Assembly: GCA_022376465.1 (NCBI GenBank) | Contig: JACDTU010000019.1 | Coordinates: 186,001-250,000, forward strand | From: Cubamyces lactineus | Taxonomy: Eukaryota > Basidiomycota > Agaricomycetes > Polyporales > Polyporaceae | Direction of reading: 5' to 3' | Length of the DNA: 64,000 nt | In this document: positions 34,945 through 45,499 of the stretch, one piece after another | How positions within the stretch are numbered: the stretch's first letter is position 1 | Layout of the letters: the number at the start of each line of letters is the position of its first letter | Position numbers and translations under genes: made by a program | Notes under the pieces: generated by a model | Seen by the model: the letters and a program-made list of their open reading frames with translations, nothing else | Database searches by the model: none | What the model was told of the DNA's origin: nothing

Positions 34945-36676
34945 AACTTGACTATATCATGGACTTGACTATATCATGGTACAACTGATTATCTGGTGGA
35001 ACATACAGTATACTCTGTTCTTGTACAGAAGTATTCCATCATCATCGGACCAGTCTTCTGGTTTGCTGAACTCCAGGCATTTGGTAGCCTTTCTTTTTAG
35101 AGTAATGTACTCCACTACTGAGGTATCCCGTAGTTTGCTATCCCTAATGCACTCTTGAAGCTTGACATTGATAGCCTTGACAAACAATTCTGATCCTAGG
35201 ACAACGACATCCTTGTTGTCATTTTCCCCCCCGTCATGCCCTAATCTCCAAGAAAGGGTGTCTGCTTGGGTGAGGGATTTTCCAGGTTGGTGGTTGATTG
35301 CAATGTTGAATTTCGGGAGGAATAAATGCCATCAAGCCTGTCTGCAATTCAACTTCTGCACCGTACAGAAGTATGTCAGATTTTTGTGATCTGAAAGAAC
35401 TTCCACAGGATGAGGGGATCCCTGTAGAAAATGTTACCATGCTTTGAGAGCTCGAACAATGGCTAACAATTCTCTATCATAAATCTGATAGTTCCGTTCC
35501 GCAGGAGTGAAAGATTTGGACAAATAGGCACATGAATGCCATCGTCCATCTTCTCCTTGCTGTCGTAGTACAAAACCTGTTGCAACCTTGGATGCATCGC
35601 ACTCTATTTGAAACGGTTTCTCCGGATCCGGGATTTGCAGGATTGGTTCTTCTGTAAACCGTTTCTTGAGTGTCTCAAATGCTTCTTGACAGTCTTAAGA
35701 CCACACAAAGGGCTTGTCTTTCTTTGTTATTCCATGAGGGGTCGAACTATCTTGGGATAATCCTGAATAAACTGTCGGTAAAAATTCCCAAACCCCAGGA
35801 ATGCTTGGACTTGCTTGACCGTCTTTGGTGGCTCCCACTCAATGATCGCTATGAGTTTAATGGGATCCATAGTGACAACTCCTGGCCAGATAATTGATCC
35901 TAAGAATTTGACTTCTTGCCTATCGTTCTCCATGTTCTGTGTAAGTCAGCGGGTAGATCTTCCTCCATGACCCTTTGGTGTTATAATCAAAGTCCTTCTT
36001 GAATTCAATTGCATGGTCCCATGGTCTCAAGGGTGGAAATCTACTTGCTGCCTTCTTCTCAAAGACCTGTTGATAGTCCTTTACAAAATCCGGCAGGATT
36101 TCGTCCAAGGTCCTTTCCTTCTGATCTTTCTTTGCTGCTATAGCGATCTCCATAAACTTATTAATCCTTCAAATCTTCTTCTTGCGATACCATTATTCAA
36201 TTGTCCTCGAAGGATTGAATGTAAGTCTTTCGGAGTCTGGGTCTTCCTCGTCCTCATCCGATAGAGCACACACAAATGAGACAACCAGATCTTGATTTAG
36301 AGGTTTGACAGGATAATTCCATAGCATTCCCTTGGGTGGGCTGTGTTCACATTGGAATGTATGGATTCGCTGCTCCTTCTTGATAATATCTGGCTTGAAA
36401 GTGACTTGGCCACTTTCCCAGTCAATATTAGGATTATATTTGCGAATCCATGGCATGCTGAATAGGACATTGTCCCATCCAATGTCGGCAACATGCCAAT
36501 TGGTCGGAAGTTTCTTTCCTTGGAGATTGAAAGTTCCTTCCACCCGATGGGTAATGGTTCCCATACTATTGACACTATCGCCCACGTTCCAAAAAGTCAG
36601 AGTCTTGGGTAATCTGATGGTCAGAAGATTGTACTTGTCTACAATCTTTCTATTGATGATGACTGTGTCTGCACCC
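34945..36676 (-). pseudogene. Pol fragment: protease, deleted RT, RNase H, integrase zinc region
   Basis: Protease (end of the DTGAD block at 36650-36676), the linker with KKDQKERTLDEILPDFVKDY, then a deletion joining the start of the RT to its end near 35935, RNase H and the HHCC region. A 17-bp tandem duplication (ACTTGACTATATCATGG, 34946-34980) sits beside the LINE end. Stops TAA and TGA after SRTIE are shared exactly with the copy at 52.0 kb. Confidence 0.8.
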
Positions 36677-37226
36677 TGTCACAAATTGGGACATTTCCTG
36701 GAGTTTTCTGGTGCTTATTTACAGGGGATATTCATTATTTCGATATATTTAGCGTTTATTGGACACATATATAATGGACAAATCCCCTTATCACTCAGAT
36801 ATCAATAGTTATCATTGTTTTCTTCGCTTTTTGTCCTATTTGGGGGTTATCTCATATGTTCTAGACAGTTCTGTGGCTGGAACCCTGTTCCAGCCGGTTC
36901 TAGGCCTAGGTAGAATGTTCTGGATGATTGCCTAAGTAATGTAGGGTATGCTATTGGTCAGATCTTTGCTAGGCAAAGGGCATGCTCAGCACATGACTCA
37001 GTATGGCTCAGGCTGACTCCGGGCTGACCCGGGCTGACTCAGTCTGACTCAGAGTGACTCAGACTGGTCAGGTGATTAGCTTAGTAACCTAGAGTACCAG
37101 GGGTCTTCCCCCAGTCCTAGAGGGACTGGTCTGCATGTATATATACCACCTGCCTGAGGGCTACCCCCCTCAGACTAATCCACTTATTGTCTAAGCTCAA
37201 CTACCTCTGGCCTAACAAGCCTTTTA
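36677..37226 (+). mobile_element. Foreign LTR-like sequence replacing the gag-protease junction
   Basis: Starts TGTCACAAATTGGGACATTT and is unlike the chromovirus LTR. It has a TATATATA box (about 37137-37146) and repeated GGCTGACTC/GACTCAG units at 37008-37065. Its 3' end is where the second mariner copy inserted (TTTTA). Probably a solo LTR of another family that came with a deletion of about 300 bp of the gypsy copy; no target duplication was seen. Confidence 0.5.
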
Positions 37227-38844
37227 CAGTGACTTACAAAACTATTGCCATGTTTCGCACTTTTTGAATGGGAAGGCTGTATCTCCACCATTTCTGACTC
37301 AATGACCATGATTCAACTACCAATAGAAAGGTGTGCATCCTGGCTTTCCCACGGCATGTCAATCACGTGATTTGAAGCTCTGGAAGCGGAGATATTCTCT
37401 ACTCTTTGGAGCAAGTGCATGGCAATAGTTTTGTTGCTGGCCCTGCTTCAGCAACAAATGTCCCCTTAGAGCGGCCATTATCACATGACTGATAGAGGAG
37501 TATCATGTGACATCATCCTAGTTGATCTCCCATCAAAATCTGCCAGCTCATCACTTGAACCTTTACCACCACCACCATGCGACCTCTCCCTCAGCAAACT
37601 GTGAATGATATTCTCTCTCTGCTCGACCAAGGCCTTTCCTTGAGTCAAATCTCTACCCAAACTGGTGTCCACACCTCTACAATTAGCAAGATTCGTTCCA
37701 AACTCCATTTCTACCTTCCAAAGTCCAAGGGAGGCCGTCCATCCAAGCTTTCTTCCACCACCATCAACTATGCGCAGCGCCTTATCTGCTCTGGAGAAGC
37801 TGATACAGCTGTGGATGTCCACAAAAAGTTGGAGGATGTCTGCACAAAGCCAGTCTCCACTCAAACGGTGCGTCGCCATCTCAAGAAGCATGGAATGAAG
37901 GCCGTTGTGAAGCGTAAACACCCGCTTCTTCTGAAGCGTCACATTCGTGCGCGGCTGGACTTTGCTTTGGCCCACCAGGACTGGACTCTGGAGGACTGGA
38001 AGAGGGTTATCTGGTCAGATGAGACCAAGATCAATCGTCTGGGGTCAGATGGGAGGAAGTGGGTGTGGAAGAAGACTGGGGAGGGCCTCAGTTCACGGCT
38101 GGTGGAGGGCACAATGAAGTATGGTGGTGGAAGTTTGATGCTTTGGGGCTGTTTTGGGTGGGAGGGGCCTGGATATGCGATGAAAATCGAGGGCAAGATG
38201 GACGCCAACCTCTATGTCAGCATCCTGGAGGATGCACTGCAGGATAGCCTTGAGTATTGGGGCCAAACCCCCGATGACATTGTCTTCCAGCAGGACAACG
38301 ATCCCAAGCACACCAGCAAGAAGGCCAAAACCTGGTTCAAAGACCATGGTTTTGAGGTTATGGAGTGGCCAGCCCAATCTCCTAACCTCAACCCTATCGA
38401 GCACCTCTGGGGTATCCTCAAACGCAAGCTGGCCAGCCACAAGGAGCCACCGGTATCAATTGATGAGTTGTGGAAGAGGGTAGAGGCAGAGTGGGAGGAG
38501 ATTTCAGTCAAGGAGTGCAGGGACTTGATTGAGAGCATGCCTAGGAGGGTTGCAGCTGTGTTGAAGGCCAAGGAAGGGTACACCAAGTATTAGACTGCCT
38601 GAAATGTATGAATCTTGGTCATGATTTGGGCCAGCAACAAAACTATTGCCATGCACTTGCTCCAAAGAGTAGGGAATATCTCCGCTTCCAGAGCTCCAAA
38701 TCACGTGATTGACATGCCGTGGGAAAGCCGGGATGCACACCTTTCTATTGGTAGTTGAATCATGGTCATTGAGTCAGAAATGGTGGAGATATAGCCTTCC
38801 CATTCAAAAAGTGCGAAACATGGCAATAGTTTTGTAAGTCACTG
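37227..38844 (+). mobile_element. Tc1/mariner element, copy 2 (1,618 bp, TA duplication)
   Basis: Same length and structure as copy 1, with TA at 37225-37226 and 38845-38846. The ends match better here: the right end reads GTAAGTCACTG, the exact complement of the left end. The two copies differ at only a handful of positions, so they are recent relatives. Confidence 0.93.
37577..38593 (+). CDS. Tc1/mariner transposase, copy 2
   Basis: 338 aa, all three catalytic acids present at the same positions as in copy 1 (148, 240, 275). It has Asn instead of Asp at residue 270, five residues before the catalytic Glu; the SPDLNP block is conserved in the family, so this change may weaken activity. The other difference is Glu for Gly in the last ten residues. 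Better terminal repeats but a possibly weaker enzyme than copy 1. Confidence 0.9.
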   Translation: MRPLPQQTVNDILSLLDQGLSLSQISTQTGVHTSTISKIRSKLHFYLPKSKGGRPSKLSSTTINYAQRLICSGEADTAVDVHKKLEDVCTKPVSTQTVRRHLKKHGMKAVVKRKHPLLLKRHIRARLDFALAHQDWTLEDWKRVIWSDETKINRLGSDGRKWVWKKTGEGLSSRLVEGTMKYGGGSLMLWGCFGWEGPGYAMKIEGKMDANLYVSILEDALQDSLEYWGQTPDDIVFQQDNDPKHTSKKAKTWFKDHGFEVMEWPAQSPNLNPIEHLWGILKRKLASHKEPPVSIDELWKRVEAEWEEISVKECRDLIESMPRRVAAVLKAKEGYTKY

Positions 38845-38846
38845 TA

Positions 38847-41125
38847 TGTCCCGGCTTTCTGCACCGGAAACATAATCCTTTGTCTTGCAACTCTTGTCTG
38901 TCCTTGACAGAGAGTTTGTTAATGTCGAGCGAGTCGTCCTCAACATTGATTATCTTGACGTTCTTCTTTGTCCTCAAAGTTTTAGCCTTTCTTCCTTAGT
39001 GATTGGCCAAAACTTTCTCAGTAAGATGGTAACTATGGTCGATCTCCTTTGCTCGAGTCATCCACTCCTCAATGTTTGTCGGTGGAGGATATGACATGGA
39101 AATCTTCCTCAACAAATATTCTGGAAGCACATTCCTATAGAGAGCAAGTTGTGCTGCTGAGTCCAGAATATTTCCTTTGAGGGCTAGATCCATAAATTGA
39201 GCATTGAACTCATCGACTGAAGAATAGTCTTTGAGTTGGATCGTTGTGAGATTGACCATAGAGTTGTTGACCTCGTCCACTGGAGCAAAAGCGAGCAAGA
39301 AATTTCTCTTGAAGACCGCCCAAGAGTCGAATCCTCTAAGGGCCTGTTCGGCAACAAAGTTGAGTTTGAGATTGCGGTATTTCTTGCCCATATATAGTAA
39401 TGAAATCAAAGTCACGTATTTCTGGAAAATGTACAAAAATCCCGTGTTTGGATGGCCGAGATTTCGAGATTTATGGGCACCTACTCTACTTGCTCCCTCG
39501 ACACAGCACCGTCCTCGTCTGACGTCTCGTAGACTGGTGCTCATGGTGCGCTGGGACCTTTAGTCTGAAGAGACCTTACTGGATGGTCTCCGTAAGGCTG
39601 TCTCGGAGGCTCAAACCGGGGACAACAACTTTCAGCCTCAAGTCTATCAGCACATCGCTCAGACTCTCACGGAGAAGGGCACTTGGAATGTAGTCACAGC
39701 CGAGCAGGTCAAATCACACTGGCAGCGTGTTCGTTACCCAGCTCTGTTGATGTAGGCATGGTACTGACTCTGATTGTAGTTCAAATCCTCCCAAAATGCG
39801 GTCCATTATATCCGCAATCTGTCTGTCATGAATCCCGACTTTCCTGGGCATTCCATCAACATCGGTCCGCCAGCCGGGATTTCTCAGCGCAACTTTGATG
39901 GGAAACGGAGATTCCGCCATTCCCGGAAATACCGCAATCTCAAACTCAACTTTGTTGCCGAACAGGCCCTAAACTCTCCTGGTCTAATTTCTTCTTCAGC
40001 TCGCTGGATAGTAATATCCTTCCAGTAGTTTATGTTGTCCCCTTCCATGAAGGATAAGGCCGTTGCCACCTTCGTATAGTCATTGACGAAGTCGTGGGGT
40101 CTTGCCATGAACAGAAGGAACAATTGATTGAGGAAGGACCTAGTTTTGTTCTGGTCTCCCGTAAAGACCTCTGGGTCCTTGATCTTGCCTTTTCCTTGTC
40201 TCTGTTCCTGCGGCATATTATTCCCTTGGGGATTTCCTGGTTGTCCAGGCGGATCAGGGTCTGGGCCTTGTCCCGGTGGTCCTCCTCCTCCTGGTGGATA
40301 AGGACTTTGTGGTCCTCCTCCATCTGAAGGTTCAGGATCAGGTCTGCCTCCAGGCCTACTGGGTCCGCCTCCTCCTCCGCCTCCGGAAGGATTAACCATT
40401 CCTCCCAAGAATGATGTCGCCCTCGGGGCCGGTCCACTAGATGAAAACCCAAATGTCCCTCCTCCGAAGGTAGTCCTCAGAGTGAAGGTGTATCTATGGG
40501 CTCCAGAGATGGATTCCCCTGTCGCTGTAATTGTTTCAGACATATACAATGGTACTGACTGTTGTACAAACTCTGGGGTTGTACTACGACTTGATTGTTC
40601 TTCTTCTCTTGGTTCAGGTACTTCGACCTTCGTCTGAATAGTTTCTTTTTCTTCCAAATGAGGTACTTTGACTGTCATCTGAAAATTGTCTTCTTTAATG
40701 TCTGAATCCTTCCCTTGAGGCTATTTGATCTCTCGCTCTTTCTCCTTTAGAGGTGAATCAGGTTCCCTGGGTGATTCAGATTCTCGGGGTCTCAGGGGTC
40801 CTACTCTTGAAGTCAGAAACAATCCTGCCACCACTCTTGAACTAATAATCAAGCTAGTGTCCCCTGCTGGTAGAGGATTCTTTACTAGCGCGGGTTGTTG
40901 TCGGTGACTCTTCTTTATTTCCTTCTCCTGAGAGACCTTGGTTTTAATAAGAGCCAGGGAGTGTGCGATGTTTGGGACCTCCTTGGTATTGTATCGAAGT
41001 GGGCACCGTGCGTGTGTGCAATTAGACCACTTCTCTACTAATTCCCGATAGTAAACGTCCCGAACTTTGTCGGAGTCGTAGAGATGATATAGACGTGAAC
41101 AACTGTATGTTTCGGGTGAACTCAT
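38847..41125 (-). pseudogene. Gag of the old gypsy copy, broken and interrupted
   Basis: Homologous to the 624-aa Gag at 54319-56193. The zinc knuckle (38847-38885), the capsid blocks (TQFMDLALKGNILD-like, FLLAFAPVDEV) and the Gly/Pro-rich linker (40200-40430) are recognisable. A Harbinger-type element interrupts it at 39340-39969. The ATG at 41125 overlaps the ORF1 stop as ATGA, exactly as in the young element. Confidence 0.82.
39340..39969 (+). mobile_element. Harbinger-type non-autonomous element with SANT-like remnant
   Basis: Perfect 44-bp terminal inverted repeats starting GGGCCTGTTCGGCAAC, flanked by the 3-bp target duplication TAA (39337-39339, 39970-39972), features of PIF/Harbinger elements. 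The interior (about 39540-39760) reads, across a stop codon, as a Myb/SANT-like DNA-binding segment (LLDGLRKAVSEAQTGDNNF then HIAQTLTEKGTWNVVTAEQV). Harbinger elements encode such a protein beside the transposase. No transposase remains. Confidence 0.85.
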
Positions 41126-41868
41126 ACACGTTGTACTTCTCGAAGGAAAGCTTGATGTAGTTCCCTAGCTTGAAGGCAACTACAAAGTTTCCCTAGATTA
41201 TATTTGAGGTCTATATCTGCGTAGTTCTCTGGATTGATCGCCTTTGCTCGCAGGTAATCAATCTGGTCTTGAAGAAAATCTGCACAGTTATGTACCCTCT
41301 TTGGAGGTGTAGCAACTTCTCTTGGGATTAATTCAAGCGTCTGGATGACTTGAGAGATGTATTGATGTGCCCGTTCAAGAGCCTTGTGATATCTTCCCGT
41401 GAAGTCTTCCTGTCCCAACACTTCGAGATTGTTTGCAATCACCTGAAGTGTGTCAATCGCGTGCACCAGAACTTGTGTCCTTTGATAGAACACTCCTTCT
41501 GTCGAGGATGTTTCTTCAACACTTGTTCCTGGAGTCAATTGATAAGAGCTATCCGTTCCTGGACTTGCCCTTCCTGGAATGGGTACACCTTTCGCTACCT
41601 CGAATTCCGATTGAATGGCCAGAGAATTCCTATATTCTCTCCACTCGTCTGTCCTTTGATACGCGGGTTCTTCGTCCGATTCTCAAGTGTCCCAACTTGA
41701 TGATATTGTGCTAGTACCCTCTGCAACAGGAAAAACCATCTGAAGCCCTCTTTCCAAGGGGAATGGAGATCCTCTTGGTGAATGTGGAAGAGCAATAATA
41801 CTCTCCGGGATTGCAAGTGGTGGTAAAGTCAGTAGTCTATTATTCCTTTCATCTAGTACCATAGTTGA
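41122..41868 (-). pseudogene. ORF1 of the old gypsy copy, decayed
   Basis: About 165 codons at its end are open and closely resemble the ORF1 at 53447-54322 (blocks HAIDTL, NNLEVLGQEDF, QDQIDYLRAKAINPENYADI, ARELHQAFLR). The first part is broken near 41590-41700. From the gag start back to 41737 there is no ATG on the coding strand in any frame (611 nt). Confidence 0.8.
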
Positions 41869-42171
41869 TGGTCAAGATAGGGTATATATACTGTTCCCAC
41901 CATCCTTGACTATCCATCTCCTTAGGTGTTTAGGCAAAGAAGATATTCTCTGTGTCCAGTATTTGTTATCTTGCTAACAATGGAGATGTCAACTTGGAGG
42001 TTGGCTGCTGCATGGAAGGTTTGATTGAGTGCACACCACAGATCTGGGTCTACTGACTACCCTCTGCTTCTCTACCTGTCTTTCTGCCACTGCAGCTGCT
42101 CCTCCTGCGTTGGTGGCCGCATTTAGATGTGGCTGTGGTCTGGGGGAGGTTACCATTGAACACACACATAG
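41869..42171. other. Unassigned spacer
   Basis: No supported gene or element. The old gypsy copy ends abruptly here, so this may be the pre-insertion flank or part of an unseen element. Confidence 0.4.
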
Positions 42172-43094
42172 CACTGGGTGTTACAAAATTTTTTCGCTGA
42201 GTAAATGTGGAGGAAAGTTGAACGTGTGCACCGGATTTGCACCAGATATGTATCGCAGCAAAGCAATGCAAAAGAATATGAAACTATGAAATTCTGAAAT
42301 CTTCGTTCCGTTTTTGACACGAGCGCCTACCGTAAATGGGCGCCAATTGGGCACAATTCGCTCTCCGCAGGCCTCCTCAGATATAACCTTCTGATTCACT
42401 TTGGTCACACTTATTTAAGTGGGATTCATGTATGTCTATGAATATATTTGATTGTAATTGTACAAGGACAAAAGGCTATACATATTCAACAAGGTGTGCA
42501 CGTATTACTGGAGTCTGAGAATTAGGCTCATAGCCTACCTCGCCAGCATTCTGTTCAAATAACACTGTGAGTGAGCACATATATTGATCACGAAGAGACT
42601 ACTCACATTATTACCTTGAAGCCGCCGCTAAGGTTAGATTTCCGAGTCCTAGTGACTATATGCGGTATCTGGGAGGTCGGGCGGGGTTAATCAACATCTG
42701 TATTCACTATAGGTGAATGTCTTCACTGACATACCTGTGCTATAGTATATGCTGGCCTCAAGAGTTCTAAGACGTCGCATTCGCAGTCGCCAGTGATGGA
42801 AGGAAGAGAAGAGTGAATAGTTGGCGGACGAAGAGTTGACTTGGTTTTAAGGACAACCAACTGCATTCGTTGGAACTCCGACCAATGTAGAGCAAACGCT
42901 ATGACATCATGATCAAACCGTATATGCTCGATTGAGGGAGGCTTCGAGGACTTGTTGCTTTCAGGAGGAATATTACCTTTGCACGGGTCAAAGACAACGT
43001 AAATACAGAGTGCAGTAAAGACCGAGCAAAAGTGGAGTAATAGATGGAAATTAGACTACATTTGCTCTGGGAAAATTCGTTGTAACACCCAGTG
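42172..43094. mobile_element. CACTA-like non-autonomous DNA transposon, 923 bp
   Basis: Ends are inverted: CACTGGGTGTTACAA is perfect over 15 bp on both sides, then imperfect to about 40 bp. Flanked by a 3-bp duplication TAG (42169-42171, 43095-43097). CACTG ends with a 3-bp duplication fit the CACTA/EnSpm superfamily. No transposase gene inside. Confidence 0.65.
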
Positions 43095-43599
43095 TAGAGG
43101 CAGGGCTGAAACATTTGCATGCTCCAGGGTTGCTGCCGGTGAGGCTGCCCTTGCAGGTCGGCTCCTTTGCAGTGTGGTGGAGACGAATGTTAGCATGAGG
43201 CAGGGCCTGGCCTTGCACCACGTACTAGGTGCGGTCATTGCAGTGCTTCAACCACTTGCATACCCCAAGTCTGATGCATAGTGCACGCCCTTGCAGTTGC
43301 GGCACTGAGGTGGGTGGGGTTAGTCTGAGAACAGGCGGTCAGGGCACTCTTTGTCAGTGTTGGCCAAGGTCTAACAGGTCAGAGATCAGATGACCGGTTT
43401 AACTCCGACCAGTTGTCAGACTGGTTAGACCACAGTGGTCAAAGTGGTCAGTAGTCACATGTGAGTTTTTGATGCCTGGGGTCAGTGGGGCTTGGATCTA
43501 AGATATGACCCATACCTACAAAACCATCAAGTCAATTTTGCAAGAGGTCATGTTAGGCTTAGCTACAATGCAACGAGAGCTAGTAGTCTTCAGCCTATG

Positions 43600-45490
43600 G
43601 CAGCTCATATGAGTGAGGATCTTGAACAAATTTTTGCTCTCTGTTCTGCTCTCCATGTCTGGAAATGCTGCATGCCGGGGCCCTCGGTGGCAGCTATTTG
43701 AGTCAACAGGGGCTCAATTTGCAATGAACAGATCGTACTTGGCCACATGGTGCAAAGGGTGCCTTGAACACCGCATGTGCCTGAACCACGAGCGAGATCT
43801 GGCTGATGTGCGCTTCCTGAACCACGTTCTCAGAATGAGCTTACAAGACTGGGTGAGCTTGAATATAGTGAGAACACCACCTGGGGGCGATTGTCTAAGC
43901 CATGTCTGTGCGGCTTTGGTCCGAAGGCATGCACAGATATGGAACTCCGAGAAAGGCCTTTTACACCTGCAGAGACCCGGCCGCCCTAGAGCCAGTTTAT
44001 AGGCGTGCCCAGTCGATGAGTGCACACGCCTGGAGATGTCCTCATACGGACAAGGTCCAGGTTTAAGAGGTCACTGATGAAGATGCCACAAGAACAAGCA
44101 GCTTGTGCTGCGAAAGTGAATGCGGAGAATATCAATCCTGTTATGGGGCCTAGTGCAATGCAACCTAGGCTGGCATGCGGTATAAGCAATGTCCCTGTTC
44201 TCACCATCATCCTTAAGCTTGTCCAGCTTGTCCACCCCCGGCACCGGTACCTACAAGAACATCCTCTGGTGCAAGTCACTTTCAAATGCCAGGTTCATCA
44301 TCAGCCCCTTCCTTGCAGATGGAACTGCTTTGGGATGAGCTGTGCCAGCAGCAGTTTGCTCAGGATCTGTGCAAAGTCTTCGTATCCTGTGATATCACTT
44401 GGAATGTCGCCGTCTCTCTACCAATTCCTCTCATTGTCATAGCGTGCTAGGCTCACCAGATCAACCTCATCCCAGGCGACCTTCTCAAGCTCGACTGGAT
44501 CAAGTCCACAATCCGAGATACCCTTGAATTCATCAACAAGTGGTTCAATAACCATGGGGTTACGCTACTGAGCAGCAGGTTAGTAGGCCTGGCTCAGAAC
44601 CTCTTGCACTGATGCACCCAGTTGAGACACACTGGACATCTCATTTTCTGGCTTGTACACAACTTCTTACCCTTTGCTCTGATGTACAAGCATGTGTTGC
44701 CCGCCATGCTGATTGCCTTGTCAAGTCAGTTGGCCGCAGTAGTGATGCAGTTGCTAAAGCATAATGGGTGGTCAGTAAAGCCCGAGACCAATGATATTGG
44801 AGAGCGTTGAGCCAGTAAGTGCCGATTCTAGTGTACTACCTTACGGTAGCTGAATGTGCTGTAGAATTTGAATGTACCTTGAGCCACTTGCTATAGCTGC
44901 CAATGTGACCCAAGCATCTGATACCCATCTCGACCCTTGGGCACCTATACAGGACGTTCAAAGGCTCTCCAGGGCTCAACGCACCTGTCCAAGAATGTGT
45001 TCTAGAAAGCCTGGAGACGTGTTGGGGACAGGCCGATCAGGATGTGTGCATCCTTGCAGTTTTCTTCAACCCTTATGTCTGTTGTCACTGCTTTGACCAG
45101 GAAGCCATCTCCTCCTCCGATCTCATCATCATTGCCGGACGGATGTACAAACACATCTTTGGGGTTGACACAGACACTCGGTTCTTTTGAGGCCTGCTGG
45201 CATACTCTGATTGCAAGGGTGAATTCTTTAGATGACTTCTATGTGGAAGCACAGCGTGATGAGGTGAGCATGAACTTTGTGTATGTCAGGCAACTTAGAG
45301 CTTAGGATAATGACCTACCTACAGCACGTTGATATCAAGGAGATCTGGTTGCTTACATACACCAGCAAGGAGAACGCACCAGCAGGGTGTGCCCGCGTCG
45401 CTCAACTGGCTACTGAAATTCTGTCAATCGTTGCAAACTTGGGCAGCTGCAAACACGTATTCAGCTCCCTTGGTATGCTTTATCTGGTGA
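43600..45490 (+). pseudogene. hAT transposase, heavily decayed
   Basis: Blocks in order, in changing frames: a BED-like NRSYLATWCKGCLEH (43730), WDELCQQQFAQDLCKVFVSC with TWNVA (44325), FINKWFNNHG (44530), HLEPLAIAANVTQASDTHLD-like (44870), CILAVFFNPYV and SSSDLIIIAGRMYKHIFGVD (45050-45170), and the C-terminal dimerisation block LATEILSIVANLGSCKHVFSSLG (45405-45475). Order and content fit the hAT transposases common in basidiomycetes. Many stops and frameshifts. Terminal repeats were not found. 43098-43599 holds nothing I recognise. Confidence 0.72.
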
Positions 45491-45499
45491 ACTGAGATT

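Larger units (their letters stand above)
23675..41868 (-). mobile_element. Old Ty3/gypsy chromovirus copy, minus strand, split by five later insertions
   Basis: Read right to left, the parts appear in the order of the young element: ORF1 (41868-41122), gag (41125-38847), protease to integrase (36676-34945, 28470-27220), extra ORF (27195-25859) and the 3' LTR (25824-23675). The 5' LTR and the start of ORF1 are missing. It is interrupted by a LINE (28479-34936), two Tc1/mariner elements, a Harbinger-type element (39340-39969) and a foreign LTR (36677-37226) that replaces the gag-protease junction. Most of the reverse transcriptase core is deleted near 35935. All genes carry stops. C-to-T and G-to-A changes at former CpG sites dominate the differences from the young element. 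Confidence 0.88.

Noticed and set aside
42172..43094. Reading the CACTGGGTGTTACAA ends as an LTR
   Set aside because: The ends are inverted, not direct, repeats and have a 3-bp duplication.
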